A stretch of DNA of 64,000 nt from NCBI GenBank assembly GCA_021828105.1, contig JAKATG010000014.1, positions 1-64,000 of the forward strand. The letters are read 5' to 3'. The translations under genes and the position numbers were made by a program. Shown here piece after piece: positions 42,438 through 50,936 of the stretch. The first letter of the stretch is position 1; each line of letters starts with the position of its first letter. This DNA comes from Taklimakanibacter sp021828105. Its GTDB lineage: Bacteria > Pseudomonadota > Alphaproteobacteria > Rhizobiales > Aestuariivirgaceae. The notes beneath the pieces were generated by a model that searched no databases, was not told the origin of the DNA, and saw nothing but the letters and a program-made list of their open reading frames with translations.

Positions 42438-43463
42438 GTGCCTGTAACCCTTCGCGACGTCGCTCAGAGAGCCGGCGTATCGGCAATGACGGTGTCGCGC
42501 GTAGTCAATGGCAGCGGAAGCGTCGACGCCGAAACCCAGCGCCGCGTCGAGGAGGCCATCCTGGCCCTCGACTACATACCGAACCGATTGGCCCGCAGCC
42601 TGGTCTCGCAACAGACGAGAACCATCGGCCTCATCGTGCCCGATGTCGTGAACCCGTTCTTCGCGCCGGTCGTGCGCGGCGCCGAGACGACCGCGCGCAA
42701 GGCCGGCTATCGCGTTCTCCTGTGCAACAGCGAGGGCGATCTCAGACTGGAACGAGAATATATCGAAGACCTCGTGGCCCATCGCGTGGAAGGCCTGCTG
42801 CTCGCACCCGCAAGCGATCGCTCCCGCGTCGCCTTGCTTCCTCTGCTCAAAGGCCGCTTCCCTCTGGTCCTGCTCGACCGCTCGCTACCCGATACGGATT
42901 GCGATCATGTCATAAGCGACAGCGTCGCCGGAGCCCGGCGTCTCGTCGAGCATCTCATCGCGGTCGGTCACCGCCGCATCGCTCATTTCACCGAATCGGA
43001 TGATGTGTCCACGGGCCGCGATCGGCTCGAAGGCTACCGCCAGGCCCTCGAGGCCGCGCATATTCCCGTCTCCGAGGATCTGATCTTCCGCACCACCACC
43101 GATCGCATCGGCGGCTATCGCGCCGCGCAACTGATGCTTCACCTCGATCCCTTGCCGACGGCGATCTTCACCGTGAACAACATGACGGCCCTCGGCACGA
43201 TGCAGGCGTTGCGCGAACGCGGCCTGAAGGTGCCCGAAGATATCGGGCTCGTCTGCTTCGACGATGTCGAGCACCTTGCCATACTCTCGCCATTCCTCAC
43301 CGTCGTGGACCAGCCGGGCGAGACATTCGGCACCCTGGGCGCCCAGCTTTTGTTCGAGCGTATTTCGGGCAAGGCCGGCAACCGCAGCCGCCGCATCGTT
43401 CTGCAAGCCGATCTGATCGTTCGGCAATCATGCTGCGCCAATAACGGCGTTCCGGCGCGATGA
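42438..43463 (+). CDS. LacI-family transcriptional regulator
   Basis: 341 residues. Helix-turn-helix and hinge at the N-terminus (TLRDVAQRAGVSAMTVSRVVNG; IPNRLARSLVSQQTRTIGLIVPDV), then a sugar-binding core ending in LLFERISGK. GTG 42438 is the start with GAGGAGAG upstream. It likely represses the divergent sugar importer, with the sugar as inducer. Confidence 0.9.
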   Translation: MPVTLRDVAQRAGVSAMTVSRVVNGSGSVDAETQRRVEEAILALDYIPNRLARSLVSQQTRTIGLIVPDVVNPFFAPVVRGAETTARKAGYRVLLCNSEGDLRLEREYIEDLVAHRVEGLLLAPASDRSRVALLPLLKGRFPLVLLDRSLPDTDCDHVISDSVAGARRLVEHLIAVGHRRIAHFTESDDVSTGRDRLEGYRQALEAAHIPVSEDLIFRTTTDRIGGYRAAQLMLHLDPLPTAIFTVNNMTALGTMQALRERGLKVPEDIGLVCFDDVEHLAILSPFLTVVDQPGETFGTLGAQLLFERISGKAGNRSRRIVLQADLIVRQSCCANNGVPAR

Positions 43464-43507
43464 GCGGAGATCGGCCGGTACATTCAGTCCCGACCGATCT
43501 CAGCACC

Positions 43508-43780
43508 TCACCTCCCGGTCGCTGGACCGATGACCGCCGCGACCTCCGTCACCTTGCTGATCGGAAACCCGCCCCGGCTGGCGTGACGGCGGATGACCTC
43601 GATGTTCTCCGCTTCATGCACGCAATACATCTTGTCGCCGTCGACGTAGCTCGTGATCCATTTGTAGGGCGCGCCCAGCCTGGCGACGACTTCGTTGGAC
43701 TTGGCTGAAATCTCCTTGAGCTCCTGCGCCGTCAGCTTGTCGGCGCCCGGGATATCTCGTTCGATGAAGTACGTTGGCAT
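43508..43780 (-). CDS. DUF4242 (nickel-binding-like) small protein
   Basis: 90 residues beginning MPTYFIERDIPGADKLTAQ, with ITSYVDGDKMYCVHEAENIEVIRRHA and GGFPISKV, the usual DUF4242 pattern. The ATG at 43780 has AAGGAAT upstream; the longer frame has none. Function is unknown. It is divergent from the SARP-like regulator gene, a pairing that suggests control by that protein. Confidence 0.85.
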   Translation of the reverse strand: MPTYFIERDIPGADKLTAQELKEISAKSNEVVARLGAPYKWITSYVDGDKMYCVHEAENIEVIRRHASRGGFPISKVTEVAAVIGPATGR

Positions 43781-43914
43781 CGTGGAATTCCTTTTGTTAC
43801 AGTGTCTTGCGAAGCTAGCCGGCCGGTGTGGGAGCGACTGCGCAGAGCGGCCGGCCGGCGCCGCAGACGCCGTCAAACGCTTCATCACATGCTCCTGCCG
43901 CAGCACCATGACGG

Positions 43915-45645
43915 ATGGGAAAGGCCAAGCGCGTGAAGACAAAGATCAAGCTCCTGGGCGAGCCCGCCATCCTGCATGACGGAGGCTCTCATCCGCCGGT
44001 GCGCGGCCATCAGGCCTGGGCGCTTCTCGCCCGCGTGCTCCTGGCGCGCGCGCCGCTCGATCGCCGGACCCTGGCGTTGGAACTGTTTCCCGAGGCCGCC
44101 GATCCGCTCGGCGCCTTGCGCTGGTGCCTGGCGTCCTTGCGCAAGGCGCTCGATTGCCCGCAATGCCTCGGCGGCGATCCGATCGTCCATGATTTTCCGG
44201 GCCATATCGATGTCGATCTCTGGCATCTCGATGACGGTGATCTCGATGTCGAGGCAGCCGGTCCCTTGCTCGGCGGAATGGAGCCGCGCTCGAGCCCTGA
44301 ATTCTCGACCTGGCTGCTGGTCGAGCGTGAGCGCATTGCCGGCCTCCTCGAGGCGAGACTGCGGCAGGAAACCATCCGCGCCATGGCCGTCGCCGATCAT
44401 GACCACGCCGTCAGGCTCGCCGAATTGGGCGTGCGGCAAGCCCCGTTCAATGAGGGCGGCCATATTCTCCTGGTGAAGAGCCTGGTCGAGGCGGGCCGGC
44501 ATGAGGCAGCGCTCGCCCATGTCGAAGCGACCGAGAAACTGTTCCTGGCCGAGCTCGGCGAGAAGCCGTCGCCCGCCTTGCGCAGCGTCGCGCGGCGCAC
44601 GGTTTCTTCACCGCCCGGCGGCATTGCACCCGGCACCTTCGTTCAATCCCTGATGCAATCCGGTCTCGCCGCTTTGGCGGCCGGTGCTGCGGATGCCGGG
44701 ATCGACTGCCTGCGGCGCGCCGTCAACGAGGCCGAGAAAATCAAGGATGGGCCCCTGCTCACCAAGGCGACATTCGAATTGGGCACCGCCCTGGTTCATG
44801 CCATAAGGGGCTATGATGATGAGGGCGCCATCCTGTTGCGCCAGAGCGCCGAGCTGGCACAGCGATCAGGCACAGCCCAGATGGCCGCAGCGAGCTTCCG
44901 TGAGCTCGGCTATGTCGAGGCGCTCGCCGGCCGCCGCCCGGCGGCCGCGGCCTATCTCGCCAAGGCCGCCGAGCTTGCAGATGATCCAGACAATCTCGCC
45001 GGCATCCACGCCGTCATCGGATTCAATCTGATCGATTGGGGCCGGATCGCGGAAGGCCTCGACCACTATATGCAGTCCCTCGACCACGCCCGCTCGGTCA
45101 ACAACCGCCGGCGCGAGATCTGGACACTGGGCCTCGGCGCCCGGGGCTTGATCGCCGCCGATCGTCTCGCCGAGGCCGACGCCTGGCTCGTAGAATGCCT
45201 GAGGCTCGTGGACGAGCAGCGCTGGATCGCCTTCCGTCCGTGGCCCGCCGTCCTGCAGAGTGAAGTGCGCCTACGCCAGCAGGGGGCGCCTGAAGCCCTG
45301 CGGCCAAGGCTCGAAGAGGCCTTCGCCCTCAGTTGCCAGTTGGGCGATCCGTGCTGGGAAGCCGCCGCGGCGCGCGGCCTGGCGCACAGCTATGAAGCCG
45401 AGAACCAGCTCGCCCGCGCCATGGACTGGCTCGGCGAAGCGCGGCGGCGATGCTTCAGGGAAACCGACGGCTATGCGGCACTCCAGGTCGAGATCCTTTC
45501 GGACATGGCCGAGATCAGCCTGAAGCAAGGCCAGAAGGGATCGGCGGATGCCATCGCGCGGCAATGGGTAGCCATGGCAGCGCGGACCCATATGGACGGC
45601 CATGTGGCCCGCGCCGCGCAATTCATTCGCGGGTGCTCCGCTTGA
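43915..45645 (+). CDS. SARP/BTAD-type regulator with TPR-like repeats
   Basis: 576 residues. The first 100 residues resemble a small winged DNA-binding domain (IKLLGEPAILHDGG; RGHQAWALLARVLLARAPLDRRTLALELFP), followed by a bacterial transcriptional-activation domain (about 105-230, with LARERIAG-like LVERERIAGLLEARLRQ) and helical TPR-like repeats up to the end. Such proteins are best known in Streptomyces (AfsR/DnrI) but occur in alphaproteobacteria. GTG 43933 is an alternative start with GGAAAGG upstream. Converges with the DUF1127 gene (23-bp overlap). Confidence 0.78.
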   Translation: MGKAKRVKTKIKLLGEPAILHDGGSHPPVRGHQAWALLARVLLARAPLDRRTLALELFPEAADPLGALRWCLASLRKALDCPQCLGGDPIVHDFPGHIDVDLWHLDDGDLDVEAAGPLLGGMEPRSSPEFSTWLLVERERIAGLLEARLRQETIRAMAVADHDHAVRLAELGVRQAPFNEGGHILLVKSLVEAGRHEAALAHVEATEKLFLAELGEKPSPALRSVARRTVSSPPGGIAPGTFVQSLMQSGLAALAAGAADAGIDCLRRAVNEAEKIKDGPLLTKATFELGTALVHAIRGYDDEGAILLRQSAELAQRSGTAQMAAASFRELGYVEALAGRRPAAAAYLAKAAELADDPDNLAGIHAVIGFNLIDWGRIAEGLDHYMQSLDHARSVNNRRREIWTLGLGARGLIAADRLAEADAWLVECLRLVDEQRWIAFRPWPAVLQSEVRLRQQGAPEALRPRLEEAFALSCQLGDPCWEAAAARGLAHSYEAENQLARAMDWLGEARRRCFRETDGYAALQVEILSDMAEISLKQGQKGSADAIARQWVAMAARTHMDGHVARAAQFIRGCSA

Positions 45646-45850
45646 ACTCCGGTGGACGGCCGTGGCGAACCAGCCGCTCGACGTCGCCGCGTGAAATGCC
45701 GATATCCTTCAGCATGTAATTGTCGGCCGCGGACAAACGCCGCACGGCTCGCCGCGTCTCGACAAAATTCCGCCAGCGCTGCAGCAGAGTCAGGAATCCA
45801 AACCAACGCCGGCGGCTTTTCAGCTCACCGCCCTGAGAATGAACGAGCAT
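45623..45850 (-). CDS. DUF1127 small protein
   Basis: 75 residues. The C-terminal part TRRAVRRLSAADNYMLKDIGISRGDVERLVRHG is the DUF1127 motif of small arginine-rich alphaproteobacterial proteins, linked in some species to RNA/phosphate regulation. ATG 45850 was chosen because GGAAGGA lies 8 bp upstream; the ATG at 45868 has no spacing to a site. The last 23 bp overlap the end of the SARP-like gene on the other strand. Confidence 0.82.
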   Translation of the reverse strand: MLVHSQGGELKSRRRWFGFLTLLQRWRNFVETRRAVRRLSAADNYMLKDIGISRGDVERLVRHGRPPEFKRSTRE

Positions 45851-45952
45851 GGCTTTCGATCCTTCCATCCTTGCGATGATCTCTCATTGCCGCGCGAGCG
45901 TTGGACGGAACGTGGATGAAGGATGAGGCGCTCAGCAGGCCGTCACACGGGG

Positions 45953-48349
45953 TCAGCTCATCAGCTTGAGCTGGCGGATCGGCCGGCCGGGCGACACGGC
46001 CTGCGCCGCCGCGACGATGCCATTCGCATCGATGCTGTAATGCCGGTAGAGATCGGCGATGGTGCCGGTCTGGCCGAAATGCTCGACGCCCAATGAGCGG
46101 GTGCGGTGGCCCGAGACGGCGCCGAGCCAGGCGAGCGTCGCCGGATGACCGTCCAACACCGTCACCAGCGCGCAATGCGACGGCACTTCCGCCAAGAGGC
46201 GCTCGACATGGCTCTTGGCATGGACGAGACCATGCTCGCGCGCCCTTTGCGCCGCGGTCCAGCCGGCATTGAGCCGGTCGGCCGAGGTGACGGCGAGCAG
46301 ACCGATATCGCGCCGGTCTTCCGCCATGAGGCCCACCGCCTCGATCGCTTCCGGCGCCAGACATCCCGTATAAGCGACGACAACCTGAGCATTGGGGCCG
46401 GGCCTGCGCATCCAATAGCCGCCATTGACGATGGCGTCCGCGAGCTCAGGGCTCATCTGGCGCGTCGGCTGCTCCACCGGCCGCGTCGACAGGCGCAAAT
46501 AGATCGAGCCGCCGACCGCATCGCGCAGCCACGTCGTCTCGTCGATCTTGGCCTCGCCCGAGCGCTGGATGTAATCGAAAGCGAAGCGCAAAATGACGGC
46601 AAGCTCGTCGACGAAAGCCGGCTCGAAGCTCGCGAGACCGTCCTGCGCCATGCCGATGAGCGGCGTGGCGATCGATTGATGCGCCCCGCCTTCCGGCGCC
46701 AGCGTCACGCCCGACGGCGTCGCCGCCAGGATGAAGCGGGCATCCTGATAGCAGGCATAGTTCAAGGCATCGAGGCCGCGCTCGATGAAAGGATCATAAA
46801 TCGTGCCGACCGGGATCAGCCTTTCGCCGAAGAGCGAATGCGACAGCCCGAGCGCGGAGAGCATGATGAAAAGATTCATCTCGGCGATGCCGAGCTCGAA
46901 ATGCTGACCTTCGGGCGAGAATTCCCAGGTGAAGGTCGAGGCGATGCGCTCCTTCTTGAAGATGTCCGCCATCTCATGGCGCGCGAACAGCCCGCGCCGG
47001 TTGACCCAGGCGCCGAGATTGGTCGAGACCGTGACATCGGGCGAAGTGGTGACGATGCGACGCGCCAGATCGCTCTCGCTCTTGCCGATCTCGTTCATCA
47101 GGAGACCGAAGCCCGCTTGCGTCGAGGTGACGGCCGGCTGCGCCGCGGCGATCTCCGCCGGCACATCGATCTTTTTTGCCTGGAAACGGCGGCGGCCCTT
47201 CTGATTGAAGGGCGCGGTCTTGATGAAATCCGTGAGCGCGGCGGCGGGGCTGCGCAAGCCTTCGAAAGCCTCCCATTCATGACCGGACCTGACATTCATG
47301 GCTTCGCGAAAGGCTTCCGTCTGCGCCGCCGTCATCAGCCCGGCATGATTGTCCTTGTGGCCGGCAAGCGGCAGGCCAAAACCCTTGATCGTATAGGCGA
47401 TGAAGCAGACCGGCCGGTCATGAACTTGCGCCGCCTCGAAGGCCTTGAGCAAGGACGGCAGGTCATGGCCGCCGAGATTGGTCATGAGCCGCGCCAGCTC
47501 AGTATCGGAGCGGCGCTCGATCAGCTTCGAGACTTGGCCCTGATCGCCGATGTCGTCGTGAAGCCGCTTGCGCCAGGCGCTACCTCCCTGGAAGGTGAGC
47601 GCCGAATAAAGCTGGTTGGGACAATTGTCGATCCAGTCGCGCAGGCGCTCACCGCCCGGCTCGGCAAAGGCTTCCTCCAGAAGCGATCCATATTTCAGGA
47701 TGACGACATCCCAGCCGAAATTGCGGAAGATCGATTCGAAGCGCTGCCACAGGCCTTCGCGCACCACCGCATCGAGGCTCTGCCGGTTGTAGTCGACGAC
47801 CCACCAGCAATTGCGCAAGCCATGCTTCCAGCCTTCGAGGAGTGCTTCGAAGATATTGCCTTCATCCATCTCGGCATCGCCGATGAGCGCCACCATGCGG
47901 CCTTCGGGACGATCCTTGCCCCACCCCCTCGCCCGCACATAATCCTGGACGAGCGAAGCGAAGAGCGTCTGCGCGACGCCGAGTCCCACCGAGCCGGTCG
48001 AGAAATCGACATCGTCCACATCCTTGGTGCGCGAGGGATAGGATTGGGCACCGCCAAATCCGCGAAAATTCTCAAGCTTCCCACGCGATTGGTTGCCGAA
48101 GAGATATTGGATGGCATGGAAGATCGGGCTCGCATGCGGCTTGACCGCGACACGGTCCTGAGGCCTGAGCACCGCGAAATAGAGCGCCGTCATGATGGTC
48201 GCGAGCGAGGCGGAGGAGGCCTGATGGCCGCCCACTTTCAGCCCGTCGCTCTTTTCGCGCAGATGATTGGCATTGTGGATCGTCCAGGTCGCGAGCCACA
48301 GGACCTTGCGTTCGAGATCGGCGAGAAGGGGAAGGCGGGAATCGGTCAT
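45953..48349 (-). CDS. AceE-like thiamine-diphosphate enzyme (pyruvate dehydrogenase E1/transketolase family)
   Basis: 798 residues. The motifs of homodimeric AceE-type E1 are present: HANHLR-like IHNANHLREKSDGLKVGGHQ, the TPP motif GDAEMDEGN with DYNRQSLDA, FAEPGGERLRDWIDN and the transketolase pyrimidine-binding region EFSPEGQHFELGIAEMN. E. coli AceE is about 887 aa. No E2, E3 or lipoyl domain gene lies nearby, so the physiological 2-oxo acid or ketose substrate is uncertain. The ATG at 48349 has AGGAG 6 bp upstream. Divergent from an Lrp regulator. Confidence 0.85.
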   Translation of the reverse strand: MTDSRLPLLADLERKVLWLATWTIHNANHLREKSDGLKVGGHQASSASLATIMTALYFAVLRPQDRVAVKPHASPIFHAIQYLFGNQSRGKLENFRGFGGAQSYPSRTKDVDDVDFSTGSVGLGVAQTLFASLVQDYVRARGWGKDRPEGRMVALIGDAEMDEGNIFEALLEGWKHGLRNCWWVVDYNRQSLDAVVREGLWQRFESIFRNFGWDVVILKYGSLLEEAFAEPGGERLRDWIDNCPNQLYSALTFQGGSAWRKRLHDDIGDQGQVSKLIERRSDTELARLMTNLGGHDLPSLLKAFEAAQVHDRPVCFIAYTIKGFGLPLAGHKDNHAGLMTAAQTEAFREAMNVRSGHEWEAFEGLRSPAAALTDFIKTAPFNQKGRRRFQAKKIDVPAEIAAAQPAVTSTQAGFGLLMNEIGKSESDLARRIVTTSPDVTVSTNLGAWVNRRGLFARHEMADIFKKERIASTFTWEFSPEGQHFELGIAEMNLFIMLSALGLSHSLFGERLIPVGTIYDPFIERGLDALNYACYQDARFILAATPSGVTLAPEGGAHQSIATPLIGMAQDGLASFEPAFVDELAVILRFAFDYIQRSGEAKIDETTWLRDAVGGSIYLRLSTRPVEQPTRQMSPELADAIVNGGYWMRRPGPNAQVVVAYTGCLAPEAIEAVGLMAEDRRDIGLLAVTSADRLNAGWTAAQRAREHGLVHAKSHVERLLAEVPSHCALVTVLDGHPATLAWLGAVSGHRTRSLGVEHFGQTGTIADLYRHYSIDANGIVAAAQAVSPGRPIRQLKLMS

Positions 48350-48361
48350 CGTCAGCTCCTG

Positions 48362-48406
48362 GATCACGATCACTTCCAGACGGATCACCCTGAAGTGATC
48401 GTGATC
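48362..48406. repeat. 15-bp perfect inverted repeat upstream of the AceE-like gene
   Basis: GATCACGATCACTTC (48362-48376) pairs with GAAGTGATCGTGATC (48392-48406). It sits 13 bp upstream of the AceE-like start codon, in its leader, directly before the palindromic repeat at 48421. It can form a stable hairpin in the transcript. Confidence 0.7.
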
Positions 48407-48420
48407 GGAATTTTTGTTTG

Positions 48421-48467
48421 GCGCGTGATCGGACGGAAAACCGGGGCCACTTTTCCTGATCACGCGC
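48421..48467. repeat. Palindromic repeat (copy 2)
   Basis: GCGCGTGATC (48421-48430) and GATCACGCGC (48458-48467) with inner GGAAAA/TTTTCC are the same arms as at 37582-37653. Both copies follow a TTTTTGTT tract. This copy lacks the extra GGCCGGG hairpin found inside copy 1. Confidence 0.75.
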
Positions 48468-48584
48468 TGAGATATCGGCAAGCTAACAAACCTGATAGGC
48501 TTATTCTTGCCAATTTCAGCTTGCTAGACAAGCGATATTAGCGATAATCACCAATTCTTGCTCCTTATTCGGCAAATCCGATCA

Positions 48585-49049
48585 ATGGCCACATTGGACG
48601 ACATCGATCTCAAGATCGTGCGGGCGCTGCAGATGGACGGGCGCATGACCGTCCAGGAGCTCTCCGAGAAGGTCGGGCTCTCCGCCTCGCCTTGCGCCAG
48701 GCGGGTGCGCAATCTGGAGAAGGCCCGCATCATCAAGGGCTATGCCGCCGTGATCGATCCCGCCAAGGTCGGCCTGCCGATCAGCGTCTTCGCCTCGATC
48801 AAGCTCGAGCGCCAGCGCGAGGAAGAGCTCGACCGCTTCGCGCAAGCGATCGCGCGCTGGCCGGAGGTTGTCGACTGCTTCCTGATGACCGGGCAGCGCG
48901 ACTATCTGATGCGCATCGTGGTCAGCGATCTCGAAGCCTATGAGCGTTTCCTGAAGGAGAAGCTCACCCGCCTCGACGGCGTCGCCTCGATCGAATCGAG
49001 CTTCGCGCTGGGCGAGGTCAAGCGCTCGCATGCGCTGCCGGTGAAGTAA
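48585..49049 (+). CDS. Lrp/AsnC-family transcriptional regulator
   Basis: 154 residues. The N-terminal helix-turn-helix (LDDIDLKIVRALQMDGRMTV; LSEKVGLSASPCARRVRNLE) is followed by the RAM/Lrp ligand domain (DYLMRIVVSDLEAYERFLKE). Start placed at ATG 48585. It is divergent from the AceE-like gene and probably controls it. Its last 153 bp are repeated at 50774-50926. Confidence 0.9.
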   Translation: MATLDDIDLKIVRALQMDGRMTVQELSEKVGLSASPCARRVRNLEKARIIKGYAAVIDPAKVGLPISVFASIKLERQREEELDRFAQAIARWPEVVDCFLMTGQRDYLMRIVVSDLEAYERFLKEKLTRLDGVASIESSFALGEVKRSHALPVK

Positions 49050-49089
49050 CGGCATAGGCCGCAGAAGCAGATGGCGCTGTCCCTTGGGT

Positions 49090-49563
49090 TCAGGCGAGGG
49101 CGAAGATGTCATAGGTGACAAAATGGTCGTCGTCCGTCTCACCTCTGCCGATGTTCTTCCCGATACAGATCAAATCGTTCAACCATCCGTATTTTGGAGA
49201 ACTGGTTTCAAATACCGGATTTGTCATGAAGTAGAGCCCATTAATTGCCGGCATATCGCTTGGAGGATGCTTCTGCCTGATCTGCTCGGCCGTCGCTATT
49301 CTTCCGCCATAGCTTACGAAAATCCACGATTGGTCATCCGCCAAGATCGATAGCCTGACATCAAGCCGCTTCGTCCCGCTCGGCATTATCCGCAACCAGT
49401 CTGCGGTTGGCGGAGTTATTTTACCTTGAACATATGGACCTCTCACCCAGCCTCCTGACCTGAGATTGTATACCTTCAGGTCATTCGAAATCTGCTGCGG
49501 CGCCTCGAGCGGCGCGTGGAGCGTCATCAGATAATATGTGCTGATGCTTGCGGTTGGTTTCAT
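49090..49563 (-). CDS. DUF3237 protein
   Basis: 157 residues with the DUF3237 pattern: LHAPLEAPQQISND, VRGPYVQGKITPPTADWL, RLDVRLSILADDQSWIFVSYGG, FETSSPKYGWLND. Function is unknown; members are often found beside catabolic genes. GC content is clearly lower than in the flanks. It lies in a segment bounded by the Lrp gene and a copy of its 3' end. Confidence 0.75.
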   Translation of the reverse strand: MKPTASISTYYLMTLHAPLEAPQQISNDLKVYNLRSGGWVRGPYVQGKITPPTADWLRIMPSGTKRLDVRLSILADDQSWIFVSYGGRIATAEQIRQKHPPSDMPAINGLYFMTNPVFETSSPKYGWLNDLICIGKNIGRGETDDDHFVTYDIFALA

Positions 49564-49610
49564 CTGCAGATCACTCCACCTGAGTCAATCTCGTTGACCA
49601 CGCAAATCAA

Positions 49611-50552
49611 TCACCTGGTGTGCCGAATATTCATCGCCAGCAACAGGCTTTTGACATTCTTGATCGGTGCTTCGAGCAGCAGAAGCCCTGCGACGACTAT
49701 GGCGACGCCCACCCATTGAAGGACAGCGAGGCGCTCACCGAACAAGGCCATAGCGAGAAAAATGGCAAATACCGGCTCGATCACGGTGATCAGTGTGGCC
49801 CGAACCATTCCGATGTGCGGTATGGTTGCCAGGAACAGGGCGAGGCCAAGGCAGAATGCCGTCCCTGTGCCAAGAAGGCCGAGCCACCCGATTCCTGTCG
49901 CTGGTAATGTCATTGGCTCGATCATCGGACCTGCGATGCTTACCAACAGGAGCGCGATCATCGAGGTGTAGAAGTTCACGATGAGCGTGCCGCCCTCGCC
50001 GACAGCATCACCGTTGGCGACAACCAGGCCGGCAGCCCCACAAGCGCCAAGAAAGGCGAATGCCAAACCGGCGATATTGAGTCTGCCGAAGCTTATCGAC
50101 AAGGCGAGTGCGAGTCCCAGAAGGATGAAGCAGCAGCAAGCGAATCGGAATCGGCTAATCACATAAGTGCCTCTCACATGTCCAATCCAGGCGATGAGAA
50201 TCGGATGGAGATAGAGAATTAGTATCACCAGCGAAAGATCGATCAAGGTAATGGCCGTCAGGATGCCGAGGCTCATCGCCGCTGTTGCAACGCCGCCAAT
50301 CAAGCAGAGGCGCAATACCCGGGTGGACGTGAGAATGCGATGGCGCCCGGCAACCAGCAGAATGGCGAGCAATATCACCGTGACGAAAAAGCGGCAGACG
50401 AGAACGAATGGCACAGAAGCTCCCGCCTCATAGGCGATCTTGGAGAAATTGGGTACGGCGGCAATGAAAATGCTCGATACGAGCACCATCGCAATTGCCA
50501 CGGCTTGGGATGCACCCGTTCTGCCCTGACCCGACCCCTGGTGAGGATGCAC
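49611..50552 (-). CDS. EamA/DMT-family transporter
   Basis: 313 residues with ten membrane segments in two EamA repeats (VPNFSKIAYEAGASVPFVLVCRF; ITLIDLSLVILILYLHPILIAW; ATLITVIEPVFAIFLAMALFGE). The GTG at 50552 was chosen as start because GGGGAGGAG lies just upstream; a longer frame starts with TTG and has no site. Such proteins export or import amino acids, nucleosides or similar metabolites. Shares the lower-GC segment with the DUF3237 gene. Confidence 0.83.
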   Translation of the reverse strand: MHPHQGSGQGRTGASQAVAIAMVLVSSIFIAAVPNFSKIAYEAGASVPFVLVCRFFVTVILLAILLVAGRHRILTSTRVLRLCLIGGVATAAMSLGILTAITLIDLSLVILILYLHPILIAWIGHVRGTYVISRFRFACCCFILLGLALALSISFGRLNIAGLAFAFLGACGAAGLVVANGDAVGEGGTLIVNFYTSMIALLLVSIAGPMIEPMTLPATGIGWLGLLGTGTAFCLGLALFLATIPHIGMVRATLITVIEPVFAIFLAMALFGERLAVLQWVGVAIVVAGLLLLEAPIKNVKSLLLAMNIRHTR

Positions 50553-50773
50553 GAATCTCCTCCCCTTGCCCGCCGCTGGAAGCTTCCCCCTCCTCTCCTC
50601 CCAAGTCAACCGCGGGTGGGCGGAGGCTCGTTTCAGCGATCACCGCTACACGCCGACCGGGCGGCATCCCCAACACGGCGGCCATCCGGAAGCAAAGCCA
50701 ACGATTGGCAAGACCACCGGATCGTTTAAATTGCCGCGTCGAGGGGTTAGCTGAGGTGACTTGGCCTATGTCG

Positions 50774-50926
50774 CGTGATTGCCTGATGCGTATCGTGGTG
50801 AACGATCTCGAAGCCTATGAGCGCTTCCTGAAGGAGAAGCTGACGCGCCTCGACGGCGTCGCCTCAATCGAATCGAGCTTCGCGCTGGGCGAGGTCAAGC
50901 GCTCGCATGCGCTGCCGGTGAAGTAA
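50774..50926 (+). pseudogene. Duplicated 3' end of the Lrp/AsnC gene
   Basis: This stretch repeats the last 153 bp of the Lrp gene (48897-49049) up to the stop codon, with about 11 base differences by my count, most of them at third codon positions (one Ser to Asn, one Tyr to Cys). There is no helix-turn-helix part, so it is non-functional. It precedes the LysR gene by 10 bp and marks the right border of the segment carrying the DUF3237 and EamA genes. Confidence 0.85.
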
Positions 50927-50936
50927 GCGTCAGACC

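Noticed and set aside
46106..48541. An 811-codon open frame opposite the AceE-like gene
   Set aside because: It has no recognisable domain, is arginine- and aspartate-rich in the manner of reverse-strand shadows in GC-rich DNA, and the other strand has full thiamine-enzyme motifs.
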